Source of the DNA: a virus
Strand: one strand, 5' to 3'
Length of the DNA stretch: 64,000 nt
IMG/VR virus record: IMGVR_UViG_3300028840_002702
Span: 18,745 to 82,744 of that record
The position numbers and the translations under genes are program-made. How positions within the stretch are numbered: the first letter of the stretch is position 1; every line of letters begins with the position of its first letter. This document shows, piece after piece, positions 25,402 through 34,227 of this stretch. Under the pieces are notes generated by a model. The model was not told the DNA's origin, ran no database searches, and saw nothing but the letters and a program-made list of their open reading frames with translations.

Positions 25402-25791
25402 ATGAACAAATTTAATAAAAAATACGAAAAATTACTTCAAGAATATCGCTATCATTCTGATTATGCAAAACTTGGAACTGAAAACAGAGCAACTTTAGAA
25501 GTTGAAAATTTACCTGCAGGTTATGTTTGGGAATTACTTAATAAAGATAATTTTCAAGCTGTAACAAAACAAATTGGCGCCCCACCCTCAACAGATGATG
25601 GACAAGAAATTTTTGTTTTGAAAAAAGGTTCTGAATATAAAGTTGCTTTTATTGTTAATCCAAAAGATGGTACTCCTGTTCTTCTTTTCCATAAATATGG
25701 TACTAAAGGATTAGAAAAACATGCAGAAGCATTAGATATAACTTTTGATGATATTGGAGCCGGTGATTGGCGAGAGTATATTCAAAAATAA
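25402..25791 (+). CDS. CTS-family protein, possible internal capsid protein (copy 1)
   Basis: 129 residues. The first 16 residues (MNKFNKKYEKLLQEYR) match the N-terminus shared by nine CDSs in this window, with L12-Q-E14 at the place where others have L-x-E-A-F. The rest is unlike the other members. In T4, internal proteins carry a short N-terminal capsid-targeting sequence that gp21 protease cuts after (L/I)-x-E. AAAGGAG and a TATAAATA box lie upstream. The gene lies between two direct repeats, so it may be a mobile addition ahead of the polymerase. Role inferred. Confidence 0.55.
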   Translation: MNKFNKKYEKLLQEYRYHSDYAKLGTENRATLEVENLPAGYVWELLNKDNFQAVTKQIGAPPSTDDGQEIFVLKKGSEYKVAFIVNPKDGTPVLLFHKYGTKGLEKHAEALDITFDDIGAGDWREYIQK

Positions 25792-25822
25792 TTTCTATCA
25801 AATTTATAAATCAAAGTATATT
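25791..25822 (+). repeat. Direct repeat, right copy, flanking the 25.2-25.8 kb cassette
   Basis: ATTTCTATCAAA at the left and AATCAAAGTATATT at the right match the copy at 25179-25210. The right half also forms the left arm of the hairpin at 25809-25840. Confidence 0.65.
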
Positions 25823-25846
25823 TCTTAGTATACTTTGATTTTTTCT
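25809..25846 (+). terminator. Hairpin terminator before DNA polymerase
   Basis: A perfect 12-bp stem, AATCAAAGTATA at 25809-25820 with TATACTTTGATT at 25829-25840, and an 8-base loop, followed by a T-rich run. It would end transcription of the 25402 gene. Its right arm contains the -35-like box of the polymerase promoter. Confidence 0.65.
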
Positions 25847-25859
25847 TGTTTATATATCT
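25829..25859 (+). promoter_or_regulatory. Early-type phage promoter for DNA polymerase
   Basis: TATACTTT, 13 bases, TTATATATCT. It overlaps the right arm of the terminator hairpin and gives a leader of about 45 bases to the ATG at 25906. Confidence 0.6.
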
Positions 25860-25905
25860 ATATCTGAAACGAAAGACGGTAATACCGCAACACGAGGAGA
25901 AATTA

Positions 25906-28575
25906 ATGTACAGAAATGTAGTGTACCGTGTCGGTCCTGACACTGGTTGGAAAGGTGAAATTACGCTTTACACCTGGGATGAAGATGGAATTCCCGAAGA
26001 AAGAGTTTACCCCCACAAATCAAGACTTTATTACGAACGCCCAAATGGACATTATAAATCCATGTATGGCACTCTACTCGAAAAGAAAGAATTTGATTCT
26101 ATTATTGAAAGATCTCGATGGATAAAAAATAATCCTGGTATTAAAATCTTTGAATGTTTTCATCCCGAACGTGAATTTCTAATTGATTACTTTGATGGTG
26201 AACAAGAAAAAGATGATTTTGCAAAACACGAACTTCGTACACATATTATCGATATTGAAATAGCGGTTGAAGAAGAATTCCCGCTACCAAGTAATCCAAT
26301 TTATCCAATTAATGTACTTACTGTGTATGACAATTATCTTGATGAATATCATACATGGATCTTTAAACATAAAAAATGGTGTAAGCCAGATACAGACTTT
26401 ACAATAATCCCAGATGATATTGATAAAAGCGTTGAAATTCCTACAAACGTTGAATTACATGTATTTGATGATGAAATGGAAATGTATATGGACTTTCTTC
26501 GTTGGTTCAAACATAATAGACCAGATGTTTTAACTGGTTGGAATGTAGAAGACTTTGATATTCCATATCTTGTTGAACGTATTGAAGTATTTCTTGGTGA
26601 AACTGTTGAACTATTATCTCCTGTCGGTACTATTAAGAAAGAAATGCGCGAACAACGTGGGTTTGATTCTCGTAAACTCTATTCTTATAAAGTTAAAGGT
26701 ATTTCTACGTTAGACTATTTACCAATTTATCGTTTTAAATTCGGCGCTAATCTTCCATCATATAAATTAGAAAATGTAGCTATGGAAGAACTTGGATATG
26801 GTAAAATTAGTTATGAAGGATCATTTAAGCAGTTCTATCGTAATCATTTTGTAAAATTTGTATATTACAATATTATTGACGTAAAAGTAGTTAAGGATTT
26901 AGATACAAAACTTAAATATATAGCTCTTGCTCGTAACATTTGTAATATTGGTTTAAGTGAATATGAATCAATCTTTAGATCTTCACCAGCTATTATCGGT
27001 GCTCTTTGTCTTCAAGCACATCAAATGGACGTAAAAATTATGACAAACGCTGGTGTTGAACCAGTTGAAGCTAGTTTTACAGGTGCGTTTGTGTTTGATG
27101 TTAAACGTGGTATTTATCATGGTGGAACAAGTTCATTAGACTTAAATTCGCTATATCCAAACTTGATGATTAACTTAAATATTAGTCCTGAGACTAAAAT
27201 AGGTAAGATAATTTATCGAGATGATGATGAAATTATGATTAAATTTCAAAATGGATCTATCAAAAAGATGCATCCATCGAAATTAGAAGAACTTCGTGGT
27301 AAAGTTACAATATCTCCAAATGGTGTCTTATACATTAATCCGAAGAAAAAGGTTGGATTAATGCCAGCATTCCTTGAACGTCTTTATAAGAAACGTAAAG
27401 AAGTTCAAGCTCGAGATAAAGTTGTACAAGATAAAATCGAGAAAATTAAAGCCAAACTTAAAGAACTTTCTAAAGAAAAAGTTGATATTGTTAAACCAAA
27501 ATTAGCTGAGCTTGAAACATTGCATCAAAATCTAAATAATAGACAACATGCTTATAAAATCTTTCTTAATTCTATTTATGGTCAGCTTGGTAACCGTTAC
27601 TTCCCACTATTTGATCTTGATAATGCTGAAGCTGTTACACTCTCAGGACAAAAAGTAATTAAAGAATCTGCACGTTTTCTACAAACATATTTTCAAAAGA
27701 AATACAAGCTTTCAGATTATGAAGCACCGCTTGCTGGTGATACTGACTCATTATATTTTGATTGTTCACCAACAACACAAGCAGTACTTGGCCATCTTCC
27801 TGAAAAATGGGATGACGAAATGATTCAACGAGTTTGTGACGAGCTTGATAAAGATCTTGTGAAAAAGATTAATGCCAATTGTGGTAGAATTACTGAACAA
27901 GAGTTTATGTCTCCGTTAAAAAATATTGTATTTAAACGTGAAACATTCTGTACTGAAGCAATGTTCCTTGCTAAGAAACGTAATATTCTACATGTTCGTA
28001 ACGATGAAGGTATTCCAGTAGATAAATGGAAATGTACTGGTGTTGATATTAAACGTAATGAACTTCCTGGAAAAATCAAAGATTCATTAAAGCATATTAT
28101 GTTTACTTCTCTTGTTGATAGATGGACAGCTGGTGATTATGCTGGTGAAATCAAAGAAGTTTGGCATAAATTTAATGAATTGACAGCTGATGATATTGCT
28201 TTTAATAAAGGTTATACAACTGAAAAGAAATCTAATGGATTTTTGAAAGCTGAAAAAGGATCTCTAATACATGCTAGAGGTGCAATCTATCATAATCATA
28301 TTATCGAAAATTTGAAACTTGAAGATCAATACGATAAAATTCAAGTTGGAGATAAAATTAGATTTGCACGAGTATTAAAAACTAATGTGTATGGTATAGA
28401 TGTTATCGCTTGGAAAGACGAATGGCCACCAGAATTTGATGAAATTTTTACTATTGATTATCAAATGATGTTTGAAAAAGTTGTTCTCGCTCCTCTTAAA
28501 AGGATTATTGAAATCAACAATTGGTCAAGAATGCACCCAGCAAACGAAGTAGAAACAGATATAATGAATTTGTAA
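25906..28575 (+). CDS. 43: DNA polymerase, family B (T4 gp43-like)
   Basis: 889 residues from the ATG at 25906 with GAGGAG upstream (T4 gp43 has 898). Exonuclease residues: D116 and E118 in IIDIEIA, D218 in NVEDFDIPY, D325 in YYNIIDVKVV, all within a few positions of T4 D112/E114, D219, D324. Polymerase motif A SLDLNSLYPN has D412, motif B is KIFLNSIYGQLGNRYF, motif C APLAGDTDSLYF has D612 and D614. It copies the phage genome with proofreading. A short hairpin precedes the ribosome site. No intein. Confidence 0.95.
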   Translation: MYRNVVYRVGPDTGWKGEITLYTWDEDGIPEERVYPHKSRLYYERPNGHYKSMYGTLLEKKEFDSIIERSRWIKNNPGIKIFECFHPEREFLIDYFDGEQEKDDFAKHELRTHIIDIEIAVEEEFPLPSNPIYPINVLTVYDNYLDEYHTWIFKHKKWCKPDTDFTIIPDDIDKSVEIPTNVELHVFDDEMEMYMDFLRWFKHNRPDVLTGWNVEDFDIPYLVERIEVFLGETVELLSPVGTIKKEMREQRGFDSRKLYSYKVKGISTLDYLPIYRFKFGANLPSYKLENVAMEELGYGKISYEGSFKQFYRNHFVKFVYYNIIDVKVVKDLDTKLKYIALARNICNIGLSEYESIFRSSPAIIGALCLQAHQMDVKIMTNAGVEPVEASFTGAFVFDVKRGIYHGGTSSLDLNSLYPNLMINLNISPETKIGKIIYRDDDEIMIKFQNGSIKKMHPSKLEELRGKVTISPNGVLYINPKKKVGLMPAFLERLYKKRKEVQARDKVVQDKIEKIKAKLKELSKEKVDIVKPKLAELETLHQNLNNRQHAYKIFLNSIYGQLGNRYFPLFDLDNAEAVTLSGQKVIKESARFLQTYFQKKYKLSDYEAPLAGDTDSLYFDCSPTTQAVLGHLPEKWDDEMIQRVCDELDKDLVKKINANCGRITEQEFMSPLKNIVFKRETFCTEAMFLAKKRNILHVRNDEGIPVDKWKCTGVDIKRNELPGKIKDSLKHIMFTSLVDRWTAGDYAGEIKEVWHKFNELTADDIAFNKGYTTEKKSNGFLKAEKGSLIHARGAIYHNHIIENLKLEDQYDKIQVGDKIRFARVLKTNVYGIDVIAWKDEWPPEFDEIFTIDYQMMFEKVVLAPLKRIIEINNWSRMHPANEVETDIMNL

Positions 28576-28576
28576 C

Positions 28577-28607
28577 TATACTTTGTTTAAATCTAGGTTA
28601 TATTATT
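28577..28607 (+). promoter_or_regulatory. Early-type phage promoter ahead of 28626 gene
   Basis: TATACTTT, 13 bases, TTATATTATT, starting one base after the polymerase stop and ending 19 bases before the ATG at 28626. Confidence 0.7.
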
Positions 28608-28625
28608 AAATAAGGTCATGCATTA

Positions 28626-28958
28626 ATGAATATAGGTGAATTGAAGGAGATGATCTGGTCAATTATCGACGTACATATTGGAGGGATTCCAGTTACGGAG
28701 AAAATTTACATAGACATCAGTAACAACTATTTGCAAGAAGATGAACTAGGATTCTGTGAAACAACTGATGATTTTAAATCAGCATTCATAACATTTAATG
28801 AATTAGAACTTAATTGTATGGATGATTCAGAACAAATTGACGTTATATGTCATGAAATAGCTCATTTAATTTGTGAAGATAAAGAAGAATTTGAAGAACA
28901 TGATCAACTATGGCAGAATGTTGTAGTTGCACTTGGTGGAATGCCAAATTATTATTGA
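28626..28958 (+). CDS. SprT-like zinc metalloprotease domain protein
   Basis: 110 residues. VICHEIAHLI contains an H-E-x-x-H zinc motif near residue 78, followed about 17 residues later by EEHDQLW with a possible third histidine ligand. Small SprT-like proteins bind DNA-protein crosslinks or act as DNA-linked proteases. Here the protein is minimal and lacks a C-terminal zinc ribbon. It leads the DNA-modification block under its own early-type promoter. Confidence 0.7.
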   Translation: MNIGELKEMIWSIIDVHIGGIPVTEKIYIDISNNYLQEDELGFCETTDDFKSAFITFNELELNCMDDSEQIDVICHEIAHLICEDKEEFEEHDQLWQNVVVALGGMPNYY

Positions 28959-28968
28959 GAGTTAAATA

Positions 28969-30171
28969 ATGAAAATCTGTTGTATTGAATATAATTTTGA
29001 TGCATTTAATGGTGGTGCAGCCACCTTTACCCGAGAGACAGTCAAACTATTTAATAAGTATTCTGATACGTTTGATGTAGATATTGTACAGTACGATCCA
29101 ATTGAAAAGAAGTGTGAAGTACTTGAAGTTAAACATATTGATGACGTTGATATAGAATCTTACGATATTGTAATGCATGGATGTGTAAACTGTGTTAATC
29201 GTGAGAATGACGAAATTCTTGATCTGTTAGTTAGCTTGAAGAATCCTCGTACTGTATTCTTTGAACATGACCGTTATCCTGTACAACGTGTATTTTGGCA
29301 TCAAAAGAAAAAAGCACGTACTGCAATGGCATGTGATTATATTATTACATGTCATCCTTTTATGTATAAAGAATTTGTTGAAGATAAAAGTAGAATCTTA
29401 GAATATAATACTTGGTTGAACTATAGAGATGTAACTGATGTTACTGAAGTTAAACCTTTTAATGAGCGCGAAATTGATGTTCTTTATCAAGCTCGTATTG
29501 CTCCCAAGAAAGGTTCTGATGGATATCTTGAATTTGCAACAACAACTAAAGAACTTGGTCTTTATGAAAATTATATGATGTATGGATTTACTGGAATGCC
29601 AGCAGAAATTTCTTGTAAAAAACATCCATCAGTATTTACTCGAATTCATAAAGATCCAAATAAACTGGTTTATAATACTCCAAAATCATTTATTGAACTT
29701 AATAAATTTGTTACCACAAATGAAGGTGTCTTAGATAATTTCAATAATGCTAAAATTACTTGGGCAGCTTATAAACTTGGTAAACAAAGTAAAGATGTAA
29801 ATGTTAAAATGCATAAAGGATGGGAAGGTGCTCAGCTCGAAGCTTTGGCTGCTGGAACTATTCTTATCTGTAATGGTTTACAACGTGATCTTGAAATCTG
29901 CGGTAAACGTCTCGAAGAATATGGTTGTTTTTTCTTTATCGACGATAACCAAATGGAGCCGCTAATTGAAGAAGTTAAGAATGCTAATCTTGAAGAAATG
30001 TATCAGAAGTTAATGGAATTTAGAAAGATTCTATTTAATGATAAGAATTTCGTTCAAGGTTGGGCTGATGTTTTAATTCCGATTTATAAAGGTGAAAAGA
30101 AAGAAACTTTTATAATTGAAGCAAGCACTTTTAAGGAATATAAAGAAAATAACAGTACAAGAACTAATTAA
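28969..30171 (+). CDS. GT-B glycosyltransferase resembling T4 DNA alpha-glucosyltransferase
   Basis: 400 residues, the same length as T4 AGT. N-terminal ICCIEYNFDAFNGGAATFTRE is a GT-B start loop; TVFFEHDRYPVQRVFW sits about where AGT has its QHDHSVLSLRR loop, followed by AMACDYIITCHPF. In the C-terminal half GWEGAQLEALAAGTILICNG and FFFIDDNQMEPLIEEV occupy the positions of AGT's ELGACGTIPVF and WFDENDMESTFERI. I read this as an AGT-type DNA glycosyltransferase because a cytosine methyltransferase and a BGT-like gene follow. An ordinary GT4 enzyme is the alternative. Confidence 0.58.
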   Translation: MKICCIEYNFDAFNGGAATFTRETVKLFNKYSDTFDVDIVQYDPIEKKCEVLEVKHIDDVDIESYDIVMHGCVNCVNRENDEILDLLVSLKNPRTVFFEHDRYPVQRVFWHQKKKARTAMACDYIITCHPFMYKEFVEDKSRILEYNTWLNYRDVTDVTEVKPFNEREIDVLYQARIAPKKGSDGYLEFATTTKELGLYENYMMYGFTGMPAEISCKKHPSVFTRIHKDPNKLVYNTPKSFIELNKFVTTNEGVLDNFNNAKITWAAYKLGKQSKDVNVKMHKGWEGAQLEALAAGTILICNGLQRDLEICGKRLEEYGCFFFIDDNQMEPLIEEVKNANLEEMYQKLMEFRKILFNDKNFVQGWADVLIPIYKGEKKETFIIEASTFKEYKENNSTRTN

Positions 30172-30193
30172 CATTTTAATAATTGAGGACTAA

Positions 30194-31480
30194 ATGAAAA
30201 AACATAAAGCTATCGCATATGCGATTTTTACCGGATCAAATTATATCGGCTGTATGAATACGGGTCGTTTTGAACAAGACACAATTCTTGAAAATTCTGA
30301 TGCATGTTTAGAAGGAAATTCGATGCATCTCGCTGGGTGTACTGCAAATTTAAAAATTGTCAAACCTAGTGAATGGAAAGAAGAAAATTATTTAGAAAAT
30401 CATCCAAGTTGTGGTTGTGATTATTTCTATGCTAATCCAAATTGTAGTGGATTAAGTCGAATTAATCGTAATGCTAATGCAGATCATTACAGAAATTTTT
30501 CTCTAAATGAATCTGTTGATATTATTGACAAGCTTGGTCCAAAAACTTTCTTTATTGAAAATGCTCCAACACTAAGTAGTCAAACTGGCTGGCCTATTCT
30601 TACTCGAATGGCAGAAGTACTTGGCGAAAATTACACATTCAATGTAACTCGTGATTATGGAAAATTTCACAATGTTCCAATGGGAAGACATCGTACTTTG
30701 GTAACTGGTTATCGCCGTGATGTTTTTGATAATAAAACTTTCAAACTTCCACATAAAGTTGTAACAACTAAAAAACTACTTGAAGAAGTTGGTTCAGATT
30801 TGATGCCACAAGATGTAGGTGTATTTAATTACGAACCATTTACTCATGATATGATTCAAATTGTTGAACAAAATTTCGAGATCTTTCAAGAAATTATTGA
30901 GAAGTATCAAAAGAAATTTACTATACTTTCTATTATTCTTTCAACTCATCCTCGTAATATCAATAAAGCGTTGGAAGAATCTTATGACTGGGATACAATC
31001 ATAAGAAAAACTAAGATGGAAAATGACAAGCATAAAGATAGTATTATTCGAGACATTGATCGTAAGATTGTGAAACTCGCTGGAGGCGGGGGTGTCTGGG
31101 ATAAGAGTCCAACACTGATTCATAAAGATGTTCAAATGGGAATTAGTCTGACTGCTATGGCAATTATGTATAATTACGAAGAACGTCGTTTGTTTAATAT
31201 CCGCGAATACGCAAACATGATGGGATATCCAAATGATTTCGTATTCAAACCTGGTGTTACAATTGGACATATTGCACAGGGTGTTCCAGCGAATTTTGCA
31301 CAATATGTTCATGAACATATCGCTAACGTTCTTGATAATCCTCAAGGTAATGTTGAATCAGTTGATGCTGATGCGGTTGTTCAATTGAATAATGCTAAAG
31401 AAGCAAGAACTGCAGCGGTTGATCTTGAAAGATTTAAAATACTCGGAAATATTAACTCAGCATTTGTAAAAGGAGAATAA
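30194..31480 (+). CDS. DNA (cytosine-5) methyltransferase, variant motif IV
   Basis: 428 residues. C5-methyltransferase motifs are in order: YANPNCSGLSR near residue 80 in place of the usual PCQ-x-x-S, FFIENAP (motif VI, ENV-like), GRHRTLVTGYRRD (motif VIII), NIREYANMMGYPNDF (IX) and GVPANFAQYV (X). The catalytic cysteine is present but the preceding proline is asparagine. A 130-residue region between motifs VIII and IX is the target-recognition part. It may methylate cytosine or act on a modified base. GAGG precedes the ATG. It lies between two candidate DNA glycosyltransferases. Confidence 0.78.
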   Translation: MKKHKAIAYAIFTGSNYIGCMNTGRFEQDTILENSDACLEGNSMHLAGCTANLKIVKPSEWKEENYLENHPSCGCDYFYANPNCSGLSRINRNANADHYRNFSLNESVDIIDKLGPKTFFIENAPTLSSQTGWPILTRMAEVLGENYTFNVTRDYGKFHNVPMGRHRTLVTGYRRDVFDNKTFKLPHKVVTTKKLLEEVGSDLMPQDVGVFNYEPFTHDMIQIVEQNFEIFQEIIEKYQKKFTILSIILSTHPRNINKALEESYDWDTIIRKTKMENDKHKDSIIRDIDRKIVKLAGGGGVWDKSPTLIHKDVQMGISLTAMAIMYNYEERRLFNIREYANMMGYPNDFVFKPGVTIGHIAQGVPANFAQYVHEHIANVLDNPQGNVESVDADAVVQLNNAKEARTAAVDLERFKILGNINSAFVKGE

Positions 31481-31483
31481 CAG

Positions 31484-32773
31484 TTGAAAAAGATCTGTGT
31501 ATTTAAAGTTGGTAAAAGTCCAAAGTTTTTCTGCAATGTAGATGTCAATGATCATCAATCGCGTATGATGGGTGACTGGGAGTTAGTCGAACTTATTCGA
31601 CTACTCTCAAATGAACATCCTGATGATCAAATTTATATTGTAGGACGAGCAAGACCTCAAAAGGGTTTTGATTTTAATGAACAATTCCCAAATGGTAATG
31701 TAAAGTATCTTCGTTTTGATAAAGATAAAGAAGATACTTCATTTGAGGCTGCACAATTCTATACTTCACATCCAGAGCTTGAAACAGTTGATGAATTCCA
31801 TTATCTTATGGGTCCACATGCCAGATATAATGGAAATATGAAACTCTGGGATGACGAAAAGGATAAACCAGTAAAAAGTATGATGTGTTTTGAAAATTAT
31901 GTAGCTCCTCTACATGCTTTAATGAACGCACATCCAAAAGCTGCCCATTTTCCATACATTTCTGACCGTCGATATGTATTTATTGGCCGAGATTTGGTTA
32001 CACAGCCCAAAATTATGCTTGCACAGAACGTCAAACCGTTCGAATTGGAGAATATTACCTTCAATAAAGCTGATGAAACGTCAAAACAGGGTTCTCAAGG
32101 GCCTAAAAAGTACACAATGGTACCATTTAGGTTCGATACATTGGTACTTTATGGTAAAAATAGGGACGAAATGACCCAAAATATGGTAAATTGGGAGTCC
32201 AGACCGTACGAAATATCAGTTGTAGCCAATCAAGTGGCCCCAAATATGGAAGGAAGTAGGTTCCAGGAGATCAAAAAGAACGTTCTGGACGTATATCCGG
32301 CCGAAAAAGTGGGTATAATTGGTCAGTGGAAGATAAAAGAAGTGGTAGAAGACCATATAGATTACGTTCATGAGGGTAGAACTGATGGTTGGGGTACTGA
32401 TTATTACGAAGAAATGAAGAAATTTAAGTATTCTATCATATTCTTTAACTGGAGAGACTGTTCTACTAAGACATCTAGAGCTCAAATTAAGGATAATTGG
32501 ATAACACCTAAGGTTTATGAAACAATGCTGCTTGGATGTGGTACTTTTATCCATGTAGAAGACCCTGAAATGCGTAAATGGTTCATTCCATACCTTGGAG
32601 ATAAACTACTTTTCAGCACACCTGAAGAGTTGAAGCATAAAATTGATACTTTTACTAAACAAGATATCATTGATGCTCAATTAGAAGTACTAAAACAGTC
32701 ATATTTTGATGGTTCTTACTTCAAAAAATTTATTGATAACGTAAGAAGTAAAATTTATGGCAATAGTAAATAA
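31484..32773 (+). CDS. GT-B glycosyltransferase resembling T4 DNA beta-glucosyltransferase
   Basis: 429 residues with a TTG start at 31484, chosen because AAAAGGAG lies 8 bases upstream and the strand KKICVFKVGKSPKFF begins at once. The C-terminal part, KDNWITPKVYETMLLGCGTFIHVED then ELKHKID, has the layout of T4 BGT's DNFITLRVWETMASDAVMLIDEE and AELIDRV. The middle is longer than in BGT (351 aa). I infer sugar transfer to modified cytosine in DNA, given the methyltransferase and hydroxymethylase-like neighbours. Confidence 0.58.
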   Translation: MKKICVFKVGKSPKFFCNVDVNDHQSRMMGDWELVELIRLLSNEHPDDQIYIVGRARPQKGFDFNEQFPNGNVKYLRFDKDKEDTSFEAAQFYTSHPELETVDEFHYLMGPHARYNGNMKLWDDEKDKPVKSMMCFENYVAPLHALMNAHPKAAHFPYISDRRYVFIGRDLVTQPKIMLAQNVKPFELENITFNKADETSKQGSQGPKKYTMVPFRFDTLVLYGKNRDEMTQNMVNWESRPYEISVVANQVAPNMEGSRFQEIKKNVLDVYPAEKVGIIGQWKIKEVVEDHIDYVHEGRTDGWGTDYYEEMKKFKYSIIFFNWRDCSTKTSRAQIKDNWITPKVYETMLLGCGTFIHVEDPEMRKWFIPYLGDKLLFSTPEELKHKIDTFTKQDIIDAQLEVLKQSYFDGSYFKKFIDNVRSKIYGNSK

Positions 32774-33140
32774 ACAATTTGAAGATTTTGTAGCATATGA
32801 TCCACACCAACTAATAAATTGCGGTCATAACTGGCTACCAGAGAAAAGTAATATGTATAAAGTAAACGATGTAATTAAATTTTCTAATACACAATTGGTT
32901 CATCCAGATATCATTAATAAAAAGTTTCTAATAACTGAACGATTAGTAGCTCATGTATCAATGATTTCTTTAGATGAAGATGAAATTGCACTTAATATCG
33001 ACTATCAAACTGTTCAAGATTTAGGTGGAGCAAAAATTGGATATCGTAGACAGAAAGCTGTTGGATTCTGGGCAAGTCTACGTAAAGATCCTGAATATGA
33101 AATTATTAATCTTGCAAATGAGAAAAATATAGATGGCTAA
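32757..33140 (+). CDS. Unknown protein
   Basis: 127 residues overlapping the previous gene by 17 bases. A possible beta-rich protein with FSNTQLVHPDIINKKF and a tryptophan near the end. No motif recognised. Its position suggests a role linked to the DNA-modification block, without direct evidence. Confidence 0.6.
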   Translation: MAIVNKQFEDFVAYDPHQLINCGHNWLPEKSNMYKVNDVIKFSNTQLVHPDIINKKFLITERLVAHVSMISLDEDEIALNIDYQTVQDLGGAKIGYRRQKAVGFWASLRKDPEYEIINLANEKNIDG

Positions 33141-33339
33141 TTTTGAAAATATCTCAAATGGAAAACACGGTGAAAATTCAAACGCATTTTGTGAACATTG
33201 TTATACACTTGAAAAGGGTATTGAATTATATATGGACGGATGTACTTGGTGTAGAGCTTGTATGATTGCAAATGGTTGGACTGATGAAAAACTTAATGAT
33301 ATGAGAGATAATGGTACTGAATATGACGATACAATCTGA
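33133..33339 (+). CDS. Small zinc-finger-like protein
   Basis: 68 residues with C-x2-C at AFCEHCYT and C-x2-C at TWCRACMI, a likely four-cysteine zinc site, and an acidic end. It overlaps the genes on both sides. Unknown function; one of many small zinc-ribbon proteins in the window. Confidence 0.62.
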   Translation: MANFENISNGKHGENSNAFCEHCYTLEKGIELYMDGCTWCRACMIANGWTDEKLNDMRDNGTEYDDTI

Positions 33340-33580
33340 ACCAGAACATCATAAACGTTATAGAGTAGCATGGGAGGCTCATAGAGATCCCGATACACCA
33401 AAATCTTGCTTAAAAGATATTGAAAATGAAATGGATAATGCTCAGAATGATTTTAAGTGGGATGAATTTCAAGAATTCAAACAAACACTTCCAGGTTATA
33501 TAGAACATTGGGAAAAAATGAAAAATGATCTTGATAAAAAATTGCTTGATATTATTGACAAAGAGATAAAAGATAAATAA
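33311..33580 (+). CDS. Small charged helical protein
   Basis: 89 residues from the ATG at 33311, or 85 from the ATG at 33323; neither has a clearly better ribosome site. Highly charged, tryptophan-containing and helical, ending in a KKLLDIIDKEIKDK tail. The next gene, thyX, starts on its last base. Not recognised. Confidence 0.6.
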   Translation: MVLNMTIQSEPEHHKRYRVAWEAHRDPDTPKSCLKDIENEMDNAQNDFKWDEFQEFKQTLPGYIEHWEKMKNDLDKKLLDIIDKEIKDK

Positions 33581-34197
33581 TGAAAAATACTATTGAACTT
33601 TTAGGAATTTATGGATCAGATTTAACACATGCACAATCGGCATGGACTTCAACTGAACGTGAATTAGATCAAAAGAAATTAAATCGTGTACCACAACTAT
33701 TAAAATATCTAGCTGAAAATAAACATGAAACTCCATTTGAGAAAAGTACATTACATTTCTTGGTAACATCAGAAATTGCTTCTCATATTCACATGCTTAA
33801 ACATCGAATTGGTGTTTCTATTAATGCTGAATCTGCTCGTTATAAAGAATTAAATGATGACAAATACTATATTCCTGACGATTGGCCAGAATTTCTACGT
33901 AAAGATTATATCAATTATATGGAAAAAGCATTTGAAAAATATCATGAAGTTTTAGCTCATTTAGAAATAATTGGATTTGATAGAAAACGTGCTAAAGAAT
34001 CTGCTAGATTTTATCTTCCATACGCTAATCAAATCAAATGTGATATAACATTTAACTTTCGATCATTTGTTCACTTTCAACGTCTTAGAAATGATGAACA
34101 TGCTCAATTAGAAATTAGAGAAATTGCGCAACAGATGCTTAAGTTAGTTAAAGATCATGGTGATTTTTTCCATACAATTAATGCGTTTAACTTGTAG
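33580..34197 (+). CDS. thyX: Flavin-dependent thymidylate synthase
   Basis: 205 residues. The ThyX signature appears as KHRIGVSINAESARY at residues 74-88, where the first Arg of the usual RHR is Lys and one residue is inserted. ETPFEKSTLHF near residue 50 and RSFVHFQRLRNDEHAQLEIREIA near the end fit the FAD- and dUMP-binding parts. It methylates dUMP to dTMP with methylene-THF and NADPH. A ThyA-family protein is also encoded at 35697, so the latter probably does another job. Confidence 0.88.
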   Translation: MKNTIELLGIYGSDLTHAQSAWTSTERELDQKKLNRVPQLLKYLAENKHETPFEKSTLHFLVTSEIASHIHMLKHRIGVSINAESARYKELNDDKYYIPDDWPEFLRKDYINYMEKAFEKYHEVLAHLEIIGFDRKRAKESARFYLPYANQIKCDITFNFRSFVHFQRLRNDEHAQLEIREIAQQMLKLVKDHGDFFHTINAFNL

Positions 34198-34227
34198 ATA
34201 AATAATGATTTTAGAGGAAACAGAATA

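Noticed and set aside
16748-28575. Inteins or introns in the reductase or DNA polymerase
   Set aside because: Both proteins have the usual length and uninterrupted motifs.
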